A stretch of 64,000 bases of DNA, taken from contig NZ_WFLK01000012.1 in NCBI RefSeq assembly GCF_009208565.1, forward strand, positions 124,001 to 188,000, given 5' to 3'. Below, piece by piece: positions 22,167 to 30,942 of the stretch. Position 1 is the stretch's first letter; each line of letters starts with the position of its first letter. The translations under genes and the position numbers were made by a program. The notes below the pieces were generated by a model that saw only the letters and a list, made by a program, of their open reading frames with translations, did not search any database and was not told where the DNA came from. This stretch comes from Janthinobacterium aquaticum. GTDB taxonomy: Bacteria; Pseudomonadota; Gammaproteobacteria; Burkholderiales; Burkholderiaceae_D.

Positions 22167-23639
22167 GTGTTATTCAATTCATTTTCGTTTTTTCTGGTAT
22201 TCCTGCCGCTGGCGCTGCTCGGATACTTCCTGCTGTCGCGCGCCTCGCTGCGCCTGTCGGTCATTTTCCTGGCGCTGGCCTCGGTCGCGTTTTATTGTTA
22301 CTGGGACATCGCGTTCCTGCCCTTGCTGGCGCTGTCGATCTGCACCAATTTTGTCGTCGGCCGGCGCATTTCCATGCGTCATGCCCAGGGCCGCCTGCCG
22401 GCAGCGAAGGCCTGGCTGATCGGCGGGCTGGTGTTCAATCTGTCGCTGCTGGTGTTTTTCAAGTATTTTGATTTCCTGCTGGTCAACCTGGCGTGGCTGA
22501 CCGGCGCCGATATCAGGCCGATCGGCATCGTGCTGCCGATCGGCATTTCGTTTTTTACCTTTACCCAGATCGCCTACCTGGTCGATTGCCATGCCGGCAA
22601 GGTCAAGGATTATCAGCCGGAAAGCTATGGCTTGTTCGTGACCTATTTCCCGCATCTGATTGCCGGCCCGATCTTGCATCACAAGGATATGATGCCGCAG
22701 TTCTCGCAGCCGGCCTCGCATGTCTTCCATCGCGGGCGGCTGGTTGTCGGCCTGACTTTTTTTCTGATCGGCCTGTTCAAGAAGGTGATTCTTGCCGATG
22801 GCGTGGCGCGCTATGTCAGCCCGGTATTCGACCTGCATCACCAGCATTTGAGCATGCTGGAAGCCTGGGCCGGTGCGCTGGCCTACACCTTCCAGCTGTA
22901 TTTTGACTTTTCCGCCTACTCCGACATGGCGTACGGCCTGTCGTACATGTTCGGCATTATCCTGCCGATCAATTTCAATTCGCCATACAAGGCCACCTCG
23001 ATCATCGAGTTCTGGCGCCGCTGGCACATCACGCTGTCGAACTTCCTGCGCGACTATCTGTATATTCCGCTCGGCGGCAACCGGCAGGGAGCGTTCTCGC
23101 GCTACCGCAACCTGTTCCTGACCATGTTGCTTGGCGGCTTGTGGCATGGCGCCAACTGGACCTTCGTGGTGTGGGGCATGCTGCATGGCGCCTACCTGAT
23201 CATCAACCACGCCTTGCGTCATGTGCTGGGGCAACGCAACAGCCTGGGCATCCGGCTTGCCGGCGGCTGCGCAACGTTCCTGGCGGTGGTGCTGGCCTGG
23301 GTGTTCTTCCGCGCCAGTTCGCTCGAGGTGGCCTTCGACGTGCTCAAGGCCATGGCCGGCGGCACGCTGACGGCGCAGATGCACGACGCCGTGCTGGGCG
23401 TGAACCGCATCATGCAGCTGTCCACCTGTCTGGGCTGGCTGGCGGTCTGCGCGGCCACGGCCTTGCTGCTGCCCAATGCCTACCAGTTGCTGGGGCGCGG
23501 CTTGCAACTCGATCTCGAGCGCCGCATGGAAGGCTGGCGTGGCAGCGTCTGGCTGGGTGCGATGCTGCTGTGCTGCCTGCTGCTGTTGGCGATCAGCGAA
23601 ACGCGCGGCGTCTCCGAGTTTTTGTATTTTAATTTTTGA
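22167..23639 (+). CDS. MBOAT-family O-acyltransferase (AlgI-like)
   Basis: A 490-residue polytopic membrane protein. The GTG start at 22167 is chosen because MLFNSFSFFLVFLPLALLGY matches the canonical AlgI N-terminus; a weak GGA site lies upstream. Conserved AlgI/MBOAT stretches are IGISFFTFTQIAYLVD, FPHLIAGPILHHKDMMPQF and LYFDFSAYSDMAYG. The active-site histidine is in GGLWHGANWTFVVWG, at about residue 327. In alginate-type systems AlgI passes acetyl groups across the membrane to a periplasmic transferase. The overlapping downstream gene encodes such a partner, so the pair probably acetylates an exopolysaccharide. Confidence 0.92.
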   Translation: MLFNSFSFFLVFLPLALLGYFLLSRASLRLSVIFLALASVAFYCYWDIAFLPLLALSICTNFVVGRRISMRHAQGRLPAAKAWLIGGLVFNLSLLVFFKYFDFLLVNLAWLTGADIRPIGIVLPIGISFFTFTQIAYLVDCHAGKVKDYQPESYGLFVTYFPHLIAGPILHHKDMMPQFSQPASHVFHRGRLVVGLTFFLIGLFKKVILADGVARYVSPVFDLHHQHLSMLEAWAGALAYTFQLYFDFSAYSDMAYGLSYMFGIILPINFNSPYKATSIIEFWRRWHITLSNFLRDYLYIPLGGNRQGAFSRYRNLFLTMLLGGLWHGANWTFVVWGMLHGAYLIINHALRHVLGQRNSLGIRLAGGCATFLAVVLAWVFFRASSLEVAFDVLKAMAGGTLTAQMHDAVLGVNRIMQLSTCLGWLAVCAATALLLPNAYQLLGRGLQLDLERRMEGWRGSVWLGAMLLCCLLLLAISETRGVSEFLYFNF

Positions 23640-24685
23640 TGCCGGCCCCTATGCGTAACTTCATGCGTACTTCTTTCCTGATCGGGCTGGGCATGCTGCT
23701 GATGGCGGTGCTGCTTGAGGCCGTGCTGCAATGCCTGCCGGTATTTAGTGGCTTGCCCTTGCAGCCCAGCAATGCGCAAACACCGATCAGCCGCTATGTG
23801 CCGCAGCAGCATTATGTGTTTTCCTACGGCTGGGCGTTCGGCAATGCGCGCCAGGGCACGATCAACCGGCAGGGGTATGCCAATTCGCGCGATTTCAGCG
23901 ATGACGCCCAGGTGCTGGTGGTCGGCAACAGCTTCGTGGAAAGCCTGATGCTCGATTATCCAGATACCCTGCAGGGGCAGCTCGAGAAAAAACTGGGCGG
24001 CGCGGTGCTGGCGGCGGCCAGTTCCGGCAATACCCTGGCTGACACGCTCGAACTGGTCCGCTACTACGTGCCGCGCACCCATCCGCGCACGGTGGTGCTG
24101 CTGATCGACTCGGGCAACATGAACGGCCTGCTGGCGCCGTCGGCGCGTGGTCACAGTCATTTCGTTATCGACGGCAACCGCGTCGGCGTGCAGCACAACG
24201 CCTATGTCGAATCGAGCCTGAAGCAGCTCGTTTCGCGCTCGGCCCTGGCGCGCTATGTGTATTACAACCTGAAGCTGCCGGACTGGCTCTCTGGCACGCT
24301 GCGCCACGGTGGCGCCGCGCCGCAGGCCGCCGCGCCAGCGTCAGCAGCGGTGGCGGCGCGCGGCGCAGTGCTCAACTATTATCTGTCGCAGCTGCAGGCC
24401 ATTGGCGCCGGCGCCGGCGTGCGCTTTGTCTTTGTGCTCGATGGCGAACGCAATTTGCTGTATGACCCACGGCACGCCAAGGCCAACTGGCTCGGCGACA
24501 ACCGCCAGTTCCTGATCGCGCAACTGGCGCGCTACCGCTTTGACGTCGTCGATATGCAGCCGGTCATGGCGCAGCATTGGGCCAGCCAGCGCGAACGGCT
24601 CGATTTCCTGCCGATGGACGGCCACTGGAACCAGGTGGCGCACGGCCTGGCGGCGCAGCAGGTGGCGGCCATGCTGGCGCGCTGA
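23639..24685 (+). CDS. AlgJ/AlgX-like SGNH acetyltransferase partner
   Basis: A 348-residue protein with an N-terminal membrane anchor (FLIGLGMLLMAVLLEAVLQ). The periplasmic SGNH-hydrolase-like domain has the nucleophile block QVLVVGNSFVES at about residue 95 and the C-terminal Asp/His block LPMDGHWNQVAHGLAAQQ at about residue 325. This is the layout of AlgJ/AlgX/DltD-like acetyl acceptors that work with an MBOAT protein. The ATG overlaps the upstream stop codon by one base (TGATG). The polymer target is probably made by the locus beginning at 27082, but this is inference. A tRNA gene follows. Confidence 0.85.
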   Translation: MPAPMRNFMRTSFLIGLGMLLMAVLLEAVLQCLPVFSGLPLQPSNAQTPISRYVPQQHYVFSYGWAFGNARQGTINRQGYANSRDFSDDAQVLVVGNSFVESLMLDYPDTLQGQLEKKLGGAVLAAASSGNTLADTLELVRYYVPRTHPRTVVLLIDSGNMNGLLAPSARGHSHFVIDGNRVGVQHNAYVESSLKQLVSRSALARYVYYNLKLPDWLSGTLRHGGAAPQAAAPASAAVAARGAVLNYYLSQLQAIGAGAGVRFVFVLDGERNLLYDPRHAKANWLGDNRQFLIAQLARYRFDVVDMQPVMAQHWASQRERLDFLPMDGHWNQVAHGLAAQQVAAMLAR

Positions 24686-24717
24686 GACGCAGCACGCTGG
24701 CGCGTGACAGGCTGTCA

Positions 24718-24747
24718 TTGCTGCGCCTGTACCTGTGCCTGTATAAT
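24718..24747 (+). promoter_or_regulatory. Promoter of tRNA-Arg
   Basis: TTGCTG at 24718-24723 and a perfect TATAAT at 24742-24747 are 18 bp apart. The hexamer ends 12 bp before the tRNA 5' end. Confidence 0.6.
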
Positions 24748-24759
24748 GCCGCTTCGAGT

Positions 24760-24834
24760 GTCGCCATAGTACAATGGATAGTACAAGGTCCTCCTAAGAC
24801 TTAGATGCAGGTTCGATTCCTGCTGGCGACACCA
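24760..24834 (+). tRNA. tRNA-Arg (anticodon CCU)
   Basis: A 75-nt cloverleaf with the CCA end encoded. The acceptor arms GTCGCCA and TGGCGAC pair perfectly. The anticodon stem encloses CTCCTAA, giving anticodon CCT for the rare arginine codon AGG. The T arm contains GTTCGATTC. tRNA-Arg(CCU) genes are frequent integration sites, but no integrase or duplicated 3' end is seen here. Confidence 0.96.
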
Positions 24835-25016
24835 CACCTCACGCAGCGCATCTCCGGCAGCCTGATTTCATGCAGGCGGCGGTACCGGGAATGACGATGG
24901 AACTGCAAGTTATCAATACAATGCGCGGTACAATGCGTGCTTCATTCATCCAATCGGCGGCTGTTTTGTTGACCCTGTGGTAGACAAGCGACGGCGCCCG
25001 AGCACTTTTACTCATT

Positions 25017-26909
25017 ATGGCTGTCATTTCTCTCTCATCGGCGCAACTGGCGTTCGGTCACGTCGCGCTGCTCGATCACGCGGAATTCTCACTGGAAACG
25101 TCGGAGCGCGTTGGCCTGATCGGGCGCAACGGCACCGGCAAATCGTCGTTGCTGAAAGTTATTTCGGGCAAATTCAAGCTCGATGACGGCCTGCTGGTGA
25201 TGCAGCAAAACATCAAGATTGCCTATGTCGAGCAGGAACCCCAATTCGATCCCGAGATGTCGGTATTCGATGCGGTCGCTTCCGGCATGGGCGAGTCGCA
25301 GGCCTGGCTGAAAGAATACGATGCGCTGACCGGCCAGTTTGGCCAGGGCAACGACGAGGAGCTGATGGAGCGCATGCATGACATCCAGGTCAAGCTCGAT
25401 GCGGCCGATGCCTGGAGCCTGCCGAACAAGGTCGAAACCGTGCTTGACCGCCTGAACCTGACGGGCGACATGCTGATGAAGACGCTGTCGGGCGGCATGC
25501 AAAAGCGCGTGGCGCTGGCGCGCGCGCTGGTCTCGGCGCCGGACGTGCTGCTGCTTGACGAGCCGACCAACCATCTGGACTTCACCTCCATCATGTGGCT
25601 CGAAGGCCTGCTGCGTGACTTCCGCGGCAGCGTGCTGTTTATTACCCATGATCGCTCCTTCCTCGACAACGTGTCGACGCGGATTATCGAACTGGACCGT
25701 GGACGCTTGCTGTCCTACCCGGGCAACTTCACCACCTACCAGGCGCGCAAGGCCGAGCAGTTGGAAAACGAAGAAGTGGAAAATGCCAAGTTCGACAAAT
25801 TCCTGGCACAGGAAGAGGTCTGGATACGCAAGGGCGTCAAGGCGCGCCGCGTGCGTGACGAAGGCCGCGTGCGCCGTCTCGAAGCGTTGCGCCTGCAGCG
25901 CAGCGCCCGCCGCGAACAGCAGGGCCAGGTCAAACTGGAAGTCGGTTCGAGCGAGCGCTCGGGCAAGATCGTGGCCGAGCTGGAAAATGTCAGCAAGCGC
26001 TTTGGCGACCGCGTGATCATCGACAACTTCACCGGCACCATCCTGCGCGGCGACAAAGTCGGCCTGATCGGCGCCAACGGCGCCGGCAAGACCACCTTGC
26101 TCAAGATGATCCTGGGCGAGCTGGCACCCGATACCGGAACTGCCAAGCTCGGCACCAAGTTGCAGGTGGCGTACTTCGACCAGATGCGCACCCAGCTCAA
26201 TGAAGAAGCAAGCCTGATCGAGACCATTTCGCCAGGCAGCGACTGGGTGGAAGTGAACGGCCAGCGCAAGCACTCGATGAGCTACCTGAACGATTTTCTG
26301 TTCTCGCCCGAGCGTGCCCGTTCGCCCGTCAAGACGCTGTCCGGTGGCGAGCGCAACCGTTTGCTGCTGGCGCGCCTGTTTGCCAAGCCGGCCAACTGCC
26401 TGGTGCTCGATGAGCCGACCAACGACCTCGATATCGATACCCTGGAGCTGCTGGAAGAGTTGCTGGAAGACTACAAGGGCACCGTGTTCCTGGTCAGCCA
26501 TGACCGCACCTTCCTCGACAACGTGGTCACGCAAGTGGTGGTGGCCGAAGGCGCCGGCAAGTGGCGCGAATTTGTCGGCGGTTACACCGACTGGGAGCGC
26601 GTGCGCAGCGCGCCGGTGGCTACGGCCCCGGCCGGCAAGCCTGCCGTCAAGGTCGAGCCGGCAGTGCCTGCCGCCAAGCAGAAAAAGCTCAGCTACAAAG
26701 AGCAGCGCGAGCTCGACGAATTGCCCAAGCTGATCGCCAAGCTGGAAGACGAGCAGGCGGTGCTGGCGGCCGAATTGTCGCATCCGGACTTCTACAAGAA
26801 GACCCCAGCCGAGGGCAAGCGCCTTAATGCGCGCGTGGCCGAGATTGAAAACGAACTGCTCGAAGCGCTGGAGAAATGGGAGCAGATTGAGGCGCGCGGC
26901 AATAGCTGA
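25017..26909 (+). CDS. uup: ABC-F family ATPase Uup
   Basis: A 630-residue soluble protein with two ABC ATPase domains and no membrane part. Domain 1 has Walker A GRNGTGKSSLL (about residue 38), signature LSGGMQKRVALARAL and Walker B LLLDEPTNHLDF. Domain 2 has GANGAGKTTLLKM, LSGGERNRLLLARLF and CLVLDEPTNDLDI. The linker and a basic C-terminal coiled coil of about 90 residues (KLSYKEQRELDELPKLI) are typical of Uup. ABC-F proteins act on the ribosome; Uup also binds DNA and lowers precise transposon excision. It stands alone after tRNA-Arg. Confidence 0.94.
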   Translation: MAVISLSSAQLAFGHVALLDHAEFSLETSERVGLIGRNGTGKSSLLKVISGKFKLDDGLLVMQQNIKIAYVEQEPQFDPEMSVFDAVASGMGESQAWLKEYDALTGQFGQGNDEELMERMHDIQVKLDAADAWSLPNKVETVLDRLNLTGDMLMKTLSGGMQKRVALARALVSAPDVLLLDEPTNHLDFTSIMWLEGLLRDFRGSVLFITHDRSFLDNVSTRIIELDRGRLLSYPGNFTTYQARKAEQLENEEVENAKFDKFLAQEEVWIRKGVKARRVRDEGRVRRLEALRLQRSARREQQGQVKLEVGSSERSGKIVAELENVSKRFGDRVIIDNFTGTILRGDKVGLIGANGAGKTTLLKMILGELAPDTGTAKLGTKLQVAYFDQMRTQLNEEASLIETISPGSDWVEVNGQRKHSMSYLNDFLFSPERARSPVKTLSGGERNRLLLARLFAKPANCLVLDEPTNDLDIDTLELLEELLEDYKGTVFLVSHDRTFLDNVVTQVVVAEGAGKWREFVGGYTDWERVRSAPVATAPAGKPAVKVEPAVPAAKQKKLSYKEQRELDELPKLIAKLEDEQAVLAAELSHPDFYKKTPAEGKRLNARVAEIENELLEALEKWEQIEARGNS

Positions 26910-26945
26910 TTGTTGTTCCCCGGTATGCATGCCGAGTACGATTGT

Positions 26946-26986
26946 TTGCCACCGCAACGGTTGTGCTTGGTATAATTAAATAATTA
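26946..26986 (+). promoter_or_regulatory. Candidate promoter of the exopolysaccharide locus
   Basis: TTGCCA (26946-26951) and TATAAT (26971-26976) are 19 bp apart, a long spacer. The -10 overlaps two copies of TAATTA (26973-26978 and 26981-26986) separated by AA, a small AT dyad that could bind a regulator. Confidence 0.4.
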
Positions 26987-27081
26987 TATTTTTCATACCG
27001 GGTGATGTGTGTTTGTCATTCAAATCAGGCAAACCTGGCCGGTACATCCGGCCGGCCATCCTCTTCAATGCGGGCGCTGCC

Positions 27082-27744
27082 ATGCTTGATCGCGCAGCCT
27101 TGCCCCGCGTAGCGCCGTTCCTGGCCTATCTCTTCTTTATCTTTATCGCCGACATGCTGGGCCGCCTTGGCCTGACGCCGCACGACCTGCGCTGGCTGTA
27201 CGTGCTCAAGATCGTCGTCGTGCTGGGCTTGTTGTGCTACTGGCGCCGCAGCTACGTCGAACTGGCGGCCTGGAAACCGGACGCGCGTGCTGTTGCGATC
27301 GCCGCCGTCACTGGCGTTGTTGTTTTTCTGCTGTGGATTAAACTTGATGCCGGTTGGATGAGCATCGGCCAGTCCGACGGTTTCGATCCCCGCGACAACG
27401 GCCGGATGCAGTGGCCGCTGGTGTTGCTGCGCGTGGCTGGCGCCGCCCTGGTGGTGCCGGTCATGGAAGAGCTGTTCTGGCGCTCCTTCCTGCTGCGCTG
27501 GATCGATAGCGCCAGTTTCCTGGCACGCGCGCCGGCCCAGGCCAGCGCCAGGGCTTTTCTTGTCACCATGGTATTGTTCGGTATCGAACATAATTTGTGG
27601 TTGGCCGGCATGATTGCCGGCGCCGCCTATACCGTTTTATATATGCGCAGCGGATCGCTATGGTCGCCCATCCTGGCGCACGGCGTCACCAATGGCGTGC
27701 TGGGCTGCTGGATTATTTCTGGTGGGCATTGGAATTACTGGTAG
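27082..27744 (+). CDS. CAAX-type (ABI/CPBP) intramembrane protease, exosortase-locus type
   Basis: A polytopic membrane protein of about 220 residues. The CPBP motifs are visible: EELFWRSFLLRWI with the double Glu and Arg, FGIEHNLWLAGMIAGAAYTVL with His, and LAHGVTNGVLG with His. Together these form the metal-type intramembrane protease site. Proteins of this subgroup are regularly coded beside exosortase genes; their substrate is unknown. The frame is also open from an ATG at 27007, but 27082 gives the length typical of the family and starts just before the first helix. It is the first gene of the polysaccharide locus. Confidence 0.85.
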   Translation: MLDRAALPRVAPFLAYLFFIFIADMLGRLGLTPHDLRWLYVLKIVVVLGLLCYWRRSYVELAAWKPDARAVAIAAVTGVVVFLLWIKLDAGWMSIGQSDGFDPRDNGRMQWPLVLLRVAGAALVVPVMEELFWRSFLLRWIDSASFLARAPAQASARAFLVTMVLFGIEHNLWLAGMIAGAAYTVLYMRSGSLWSPILAHGVTNGVLGCWIISGGHWNYW

Positions 27745-27784
27745 TATTGATCCACAACTGCTTTACTTATCAAAGACTACATCC

Positions 27785-29023
27785 ATGTTGAATTTTTTGC
27801 ATAGAAAAGTGCTGGCCGGCGCCTTGGCGGCCAAGCCCTGTCTGGGTACGGCAGTGTTTGTTGCGGGCACGCTGTCGAGCACCGCTGCGCTGGCCGATAT
27901 CAGCGACACCATCAAGCCTTTTGTCGCGACGGCGTATTCCTATGACGACAACCTGCTGCGCCTGCCTGACGAAGTGCCCGGCTTCGATGGCCCGCGCTCG
28001 GACACCTCGCGCATGCTGCAGGCCGGCTTCCTGTTCAACCGCCCGATCGGCCGCCAGATACTGACGGGCCAGGCCAAGTGGTCGAAAGTCACGTTCAACC
28101 GCTTCAGCCAGTTCGATTACGACGGCAAGGATTTCCTGGCCGATCTGGAATGGCATATCGGCAACCATCTGGAAGGCCACGCCGGCGCCAGTTATTCACA
28201 GACGCTGACGCCGTTCAGCGATTTCCAGAGCAATCAGCGCAATCTGCGCACCGAGCGGCGCGAGTATGTCGACGGCAACTGGCGCTTCCATCCCAGCTGG
28301 CGCGTGCGCAGCGGCGTGGCGCGCGACCGCTATAGCTATGATCTGCCGGCGCAGGCGTTTTCCAACTGGACCGAGGATTCCGTCGAACTGGGCCTCGATT
28401 ATCTGGCGCCCAGCGACAGCCGTATCGGCCTGCAGCTGCGCCAGCTCGATGGCCAGTATCCGAACCGTAACGACACCACGGCGGCGATCTATGGCAACGG
28501 CTATCGCCAGGATGAGATCAAGGCCAATATCTACTGGAATCTGAGCGGCATCACCCAGATCGAGTTTCTCGGCGGCTGGGTGCGCCATCGCAACAAGATC
28601 GTCTCAGGGCGCGACAGCAGCGGCAAAAACGGTCGCCTGAGCATCTACTGGCAGCCGCTGGGCAAGGTGCGCTTTACCGGCGTGCTGTGGCGTGAATTCG
28701 GTTCGGTCGACAATTCGCTGGTGACCAGCAGCCTCAATACCGGCGCCAGCCTGGGCAGCGTGTGGACGATCTCGTCCAAGCTGCGCGCTGAGGCGCAGCT
28801 GCGGCGCGAACGGCGCGACTTTTCCGCCGTCAGCGGCCTGGTGCTGCCTGGCGACGGGCGCGACACCACCGATACCGCGTCGCTGGGCCTGACCTGGGCG
28901 CCGCACCCCAAGGTGCAGCTGGGCGTGCGCGCATTTCGCGACCGGCGCAGCGGCGTAGCGATTGTCGACAGCAGCAACTATCGTGCAAAAGGCGTTTCTT
29001 TCAATGGCAGCATACAGTTTTAA
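27785..29023 (+). CDS. epsL: EpsL-type outer-membrane beta-barrel protein of the exosortase B locus
   Basis: A 412-residue exported protein. ATG 27785 begins a signal peptide (VLAGALAAKPCLGTAVFVAG, ending in ALA). The mature part opens with ISDTIKPFVATAYSYDDNLLRLPD and then consists of alternating polar/hydrophobic strands rich in aromatic residues, ending in a terminal phenylalanine (GSIQF) as outer-membrane barrels do. The match is to EpsL of methanolan-type loci by general pattern. It may form or assist the outer-membrane export route. It lies 40 bp after the CAAX protease gene and 3 bp before the next gene. Confidence 0.82.
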   Translation: MLNFLHRKVLAGALAAKPCLGTAVFVAGTLSSTAALADISDTIKPFVATAYSYDDNLLRLPDEVPGFDGPRSDTSRMLQAGFLFNRPIGRQILTGQAKWSKVTFNRFSQFDYDGKDFLADLEWHIGNHLEGHAGASYSQTLTPFSDFQSNQRNLRTERREYVDGNWRFHPSWRVRSGVARDRYSYDLPAQAFSNWTEDSVELGLDYLAPSDSRIGLQLRQLDGQYPNRNDTTAAIYGNGYRQDEIKANIYWNLSGITQIEFLGGWVRHRNKIVSGRDSSGKNGRLSIYWQPLGKVRFTGVLWREFGSVDNSLVTSSLNTGASLGSVWTISSKLRAEAQLRRERRDFSAVSGLVLPGDGRDTTDTASLGLTWAPHPKVQLGVRAFRDRRSGVAIVDSSNYRAKGVSFNGSIQF

Positions 29024-29026
29024 ACT

Positions 29027-30415
29027 ATGAACATGACGGTCAACGACGTTCCCCTGATCTCGTTTTTTCAGCGCGTGCTCGACCCCCTGATTATCATGGG
29101 CTTGCTGTACCTGCTGTCGTTTGCATCGGGCGCGCCGTTTTCAGGTTATATGCTGGTGCTGATGATCCTGGCGATCTTTATTTCCGGTACCGTGTTTCAC
29201 CATATCGATCCTTATCGCACCTGGCGCAGCGGCCGCATGCTGGCCTATGCGCGCGATATCGTGGCCGGCTGGATCATCACGGCGCTGATTCTGACTTTTC
29301 TGGGCTCGGCAACCGGCCTGGCCTATCATTTCGATAGCAAGGTCGTGCTGGCCTGGTTTGTCTTTACGCCCTTCGTGCTGCTGGCCAGCCACCTGGCTGC
29401 ACGCAAGTTCAGCCTGAGTCCGGATGGCACCAGCGAGGTGCGGTCGGTGGTGATTATCGGCGCCAATGACGCCAGCCTGAAGTTTGCCACCACCATCGAG
29501 CGCAATCCCAATCTGTTCATGAAGGTGTGCGGTTTTTTCGACGACCGCACCGATGACCGCTGGCCCGAGAAAATGCGCGAACCGATGCTCGGGCGCATGG
29601 ACGATATTGCCGCCTATGTGCGCGAGCACCAGATCAAGATGATCTTTATCAGCCAGCCGATCTCGGCGCAGCCGCGCATCCGCAAGATGCTCGACGATCT
29701 GGAAGACACCACCGCTTCGGTATATTTCCTGCCCGATATCTACATCTTCGACCTGATGCAGGCGCGCTTCGACAACGTGGGCGGCATGCCGGTGATTGCC
29801 ATCCGCGAGTCGCCCTTTACCGGCTTTAACAGCATGGTCAAGCGCATCAGCGATATCGTGCTGGGGCTGATTATCCAGGTTATGCTGCTGCCACTCATGC
29901 TGGTCATTGCAATTGCCGTCAAGACCACCTCCAAAGGCCCGGTGATTTTCCGCCAGCGCCGCTATGGGCTGTACGGTGAGGAAATCCTGGTCTACAAGTT
30001 CCGCTCGATGACGGTGCGCGAAGACGGCGACACCGTGGTGCAGGCCACCAAAAATGACCAGCGCGTCACGCGCGTGGGCGCCTTTTTGCGCCGCTCCTCG
30101 CTCGACGAACTGCCGCAGTTCTTCAATGTGTTGCAGGGACGCATGAGCATCGTCGGGCCGCGTCCGCACGCAGTGGTGCACAACGAGCAGTACCGCAAGC
30201 TGATCAAGGGCTATATGCTGCGCCACAAGGTCAAGCCCGGCATTACCGGCTGGGCCCAGGTCAACGGCCTGCGCGGCGAGACCGAGACGCTCGACAAGAT
30301 GGAAGCGCGCATCGCCTTCGATCTCGACTACCTGCGCAACTGGTCGCTCTGGCTGGACTTGTGGATTATCGTGCGCACCATCAAGGTGGTGCTTCAGCGT
30401 GACAACGCCCACTGA
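29027..30415 (+). CDS. Undecaprenyl-phosphate sugar phosphotransferase (WcaJ-like initiating enzyme)
   Basis: A 462-residue membrane enzyme that starts the lipid-linked repeat unit by moving a sugar phosphate, probably glucose-1-P, onto undecaprenyl phosphate. The first 120 residues hold four to five membrane helices. A nucleotide-binding-like CoA-binding region follows ([13 protein letters not shown]). The catalytic domain begins near residue 270 with [14 protein letters not shown]. It contains [25 protein letters not shown] in two adjacent blocks, [26 protein letters not shown] and [17 protein letters not shown], all polyprenyl-phosphate hexose-1-P transferase hallmarks. Sugar specificity is inferred from similarity only. 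Confidence 0.93.
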   Translation: MNMTVNDVPLISFFQRVLDPLIIMGLLYLLSFASGAPFSGYMLVLMILAIFISGTVFHHIDPYRTWRSGRMLAYARDIVAGWIITALILTFLGSATGLAYHFDSKVVLAWFVFTPFVLLASHLAARKFSLSPDGTSEVRSVVIIGANDASLKFATTIERNPNLFMKVCGFFDDRTDDRWPEKMREPMLGRMDDIAAYVREHQIKMIFISQPISAQPRIRKMLDDLEDTTASVYFLPDIYIFDLMQARFDNVGGMPVIAIRESPFTGFNSMVKRISDIVLGLIIQVMLLPLMLVIAIAVKTTSKGPVIFRQRRYGLYGEEILVYKFRSMTVREDGDTVVQATKNDQRVTRVGAFLRRSSLDELPQFFNVLQGRMSIVGPRPHAVVHNEQYRKLIKGYMLRHKVKPGITGWAQVNGLRGETETLDKMEARIAFDLDYLRNWSLWLDLWIIVRTIKVVLQRDNAH

Positions 30416-30942
30416 GATCGATACAGGGTACTGACATAAAAACCACGCTGTACGCTCTTTCAAAGTAATAAGCGTTAAAATGGCGAAACGCGCAGCTCCA
30501 TGCACAGCTTGCATGCTGTACGCGCCGCTCTGCCGTGGCAGAGACGGCTGGCGTGTCGCGCGTTGCCCGTTGATTGCGGTATATTGCCTTCGTTCCGAAA
30601 GGCTGCGATCATGAGCGCCATCTCCCGGCCTTGCCCCAGCCGGTGTTGCGTTACCAGTACTGGTAGCCTGTCCAGGCAAGGTCATCACACCTATCGATTT
30701 CCAGTATCGTGTCGCGCAAGCATAATTATTTGCAATGAAGTATGCTATGGAAATAGTTGTTCTTTTATCTCAATAGTAGTTGTTTAAGCAAATATTTCAC
30801 TTGTTGAGCAGCATCATGTGTATTATATTTACAATATTGTTAATTGTTTGATGTATTTCCATAATTTCCGGTGAAATGATTTAGCCAGCGTCAAGTCGCT
30901 GCGCGTTTTTTTCTCTTCCTGCCCGCTACTGAAGGAGCACGC
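30416..30942. other. 527-bp non-coding region before epsD
   Basis: No gene is supported. The first half is GC-rich; from about 30720 to 30890 the sequence is strongly AT-rich. A perfect 14-bp palindrome TACCAGTACTGGTA lies at 30652-30665. A candidate promoter lies at 30801-30829. The length suggests a regulated promoter for the epsD-G/xrtB block. Confidence 0.6.
30801..30829 (+). promoter_or_regulatory. Candidate promoter for epsD
   Basis: TTGTTG (30801-30806) and TATATT (30824-30829) are 17 bp apart in the AT-rich segment, about 115 bp before the epsD start. Confidence 0.35.

Noticed and set aside
24760..25016. Integration site of a mobile element at tRNA-Arg
   Set aside because: No integrase, no repeated tRNA 3' end, and normal chromosomal genes follow.
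30500..30787. 95-codon frame in the epsL-epsD gap
   Set aside because: No ribosome site or similarity to a known family, and it crosses the palindrome.
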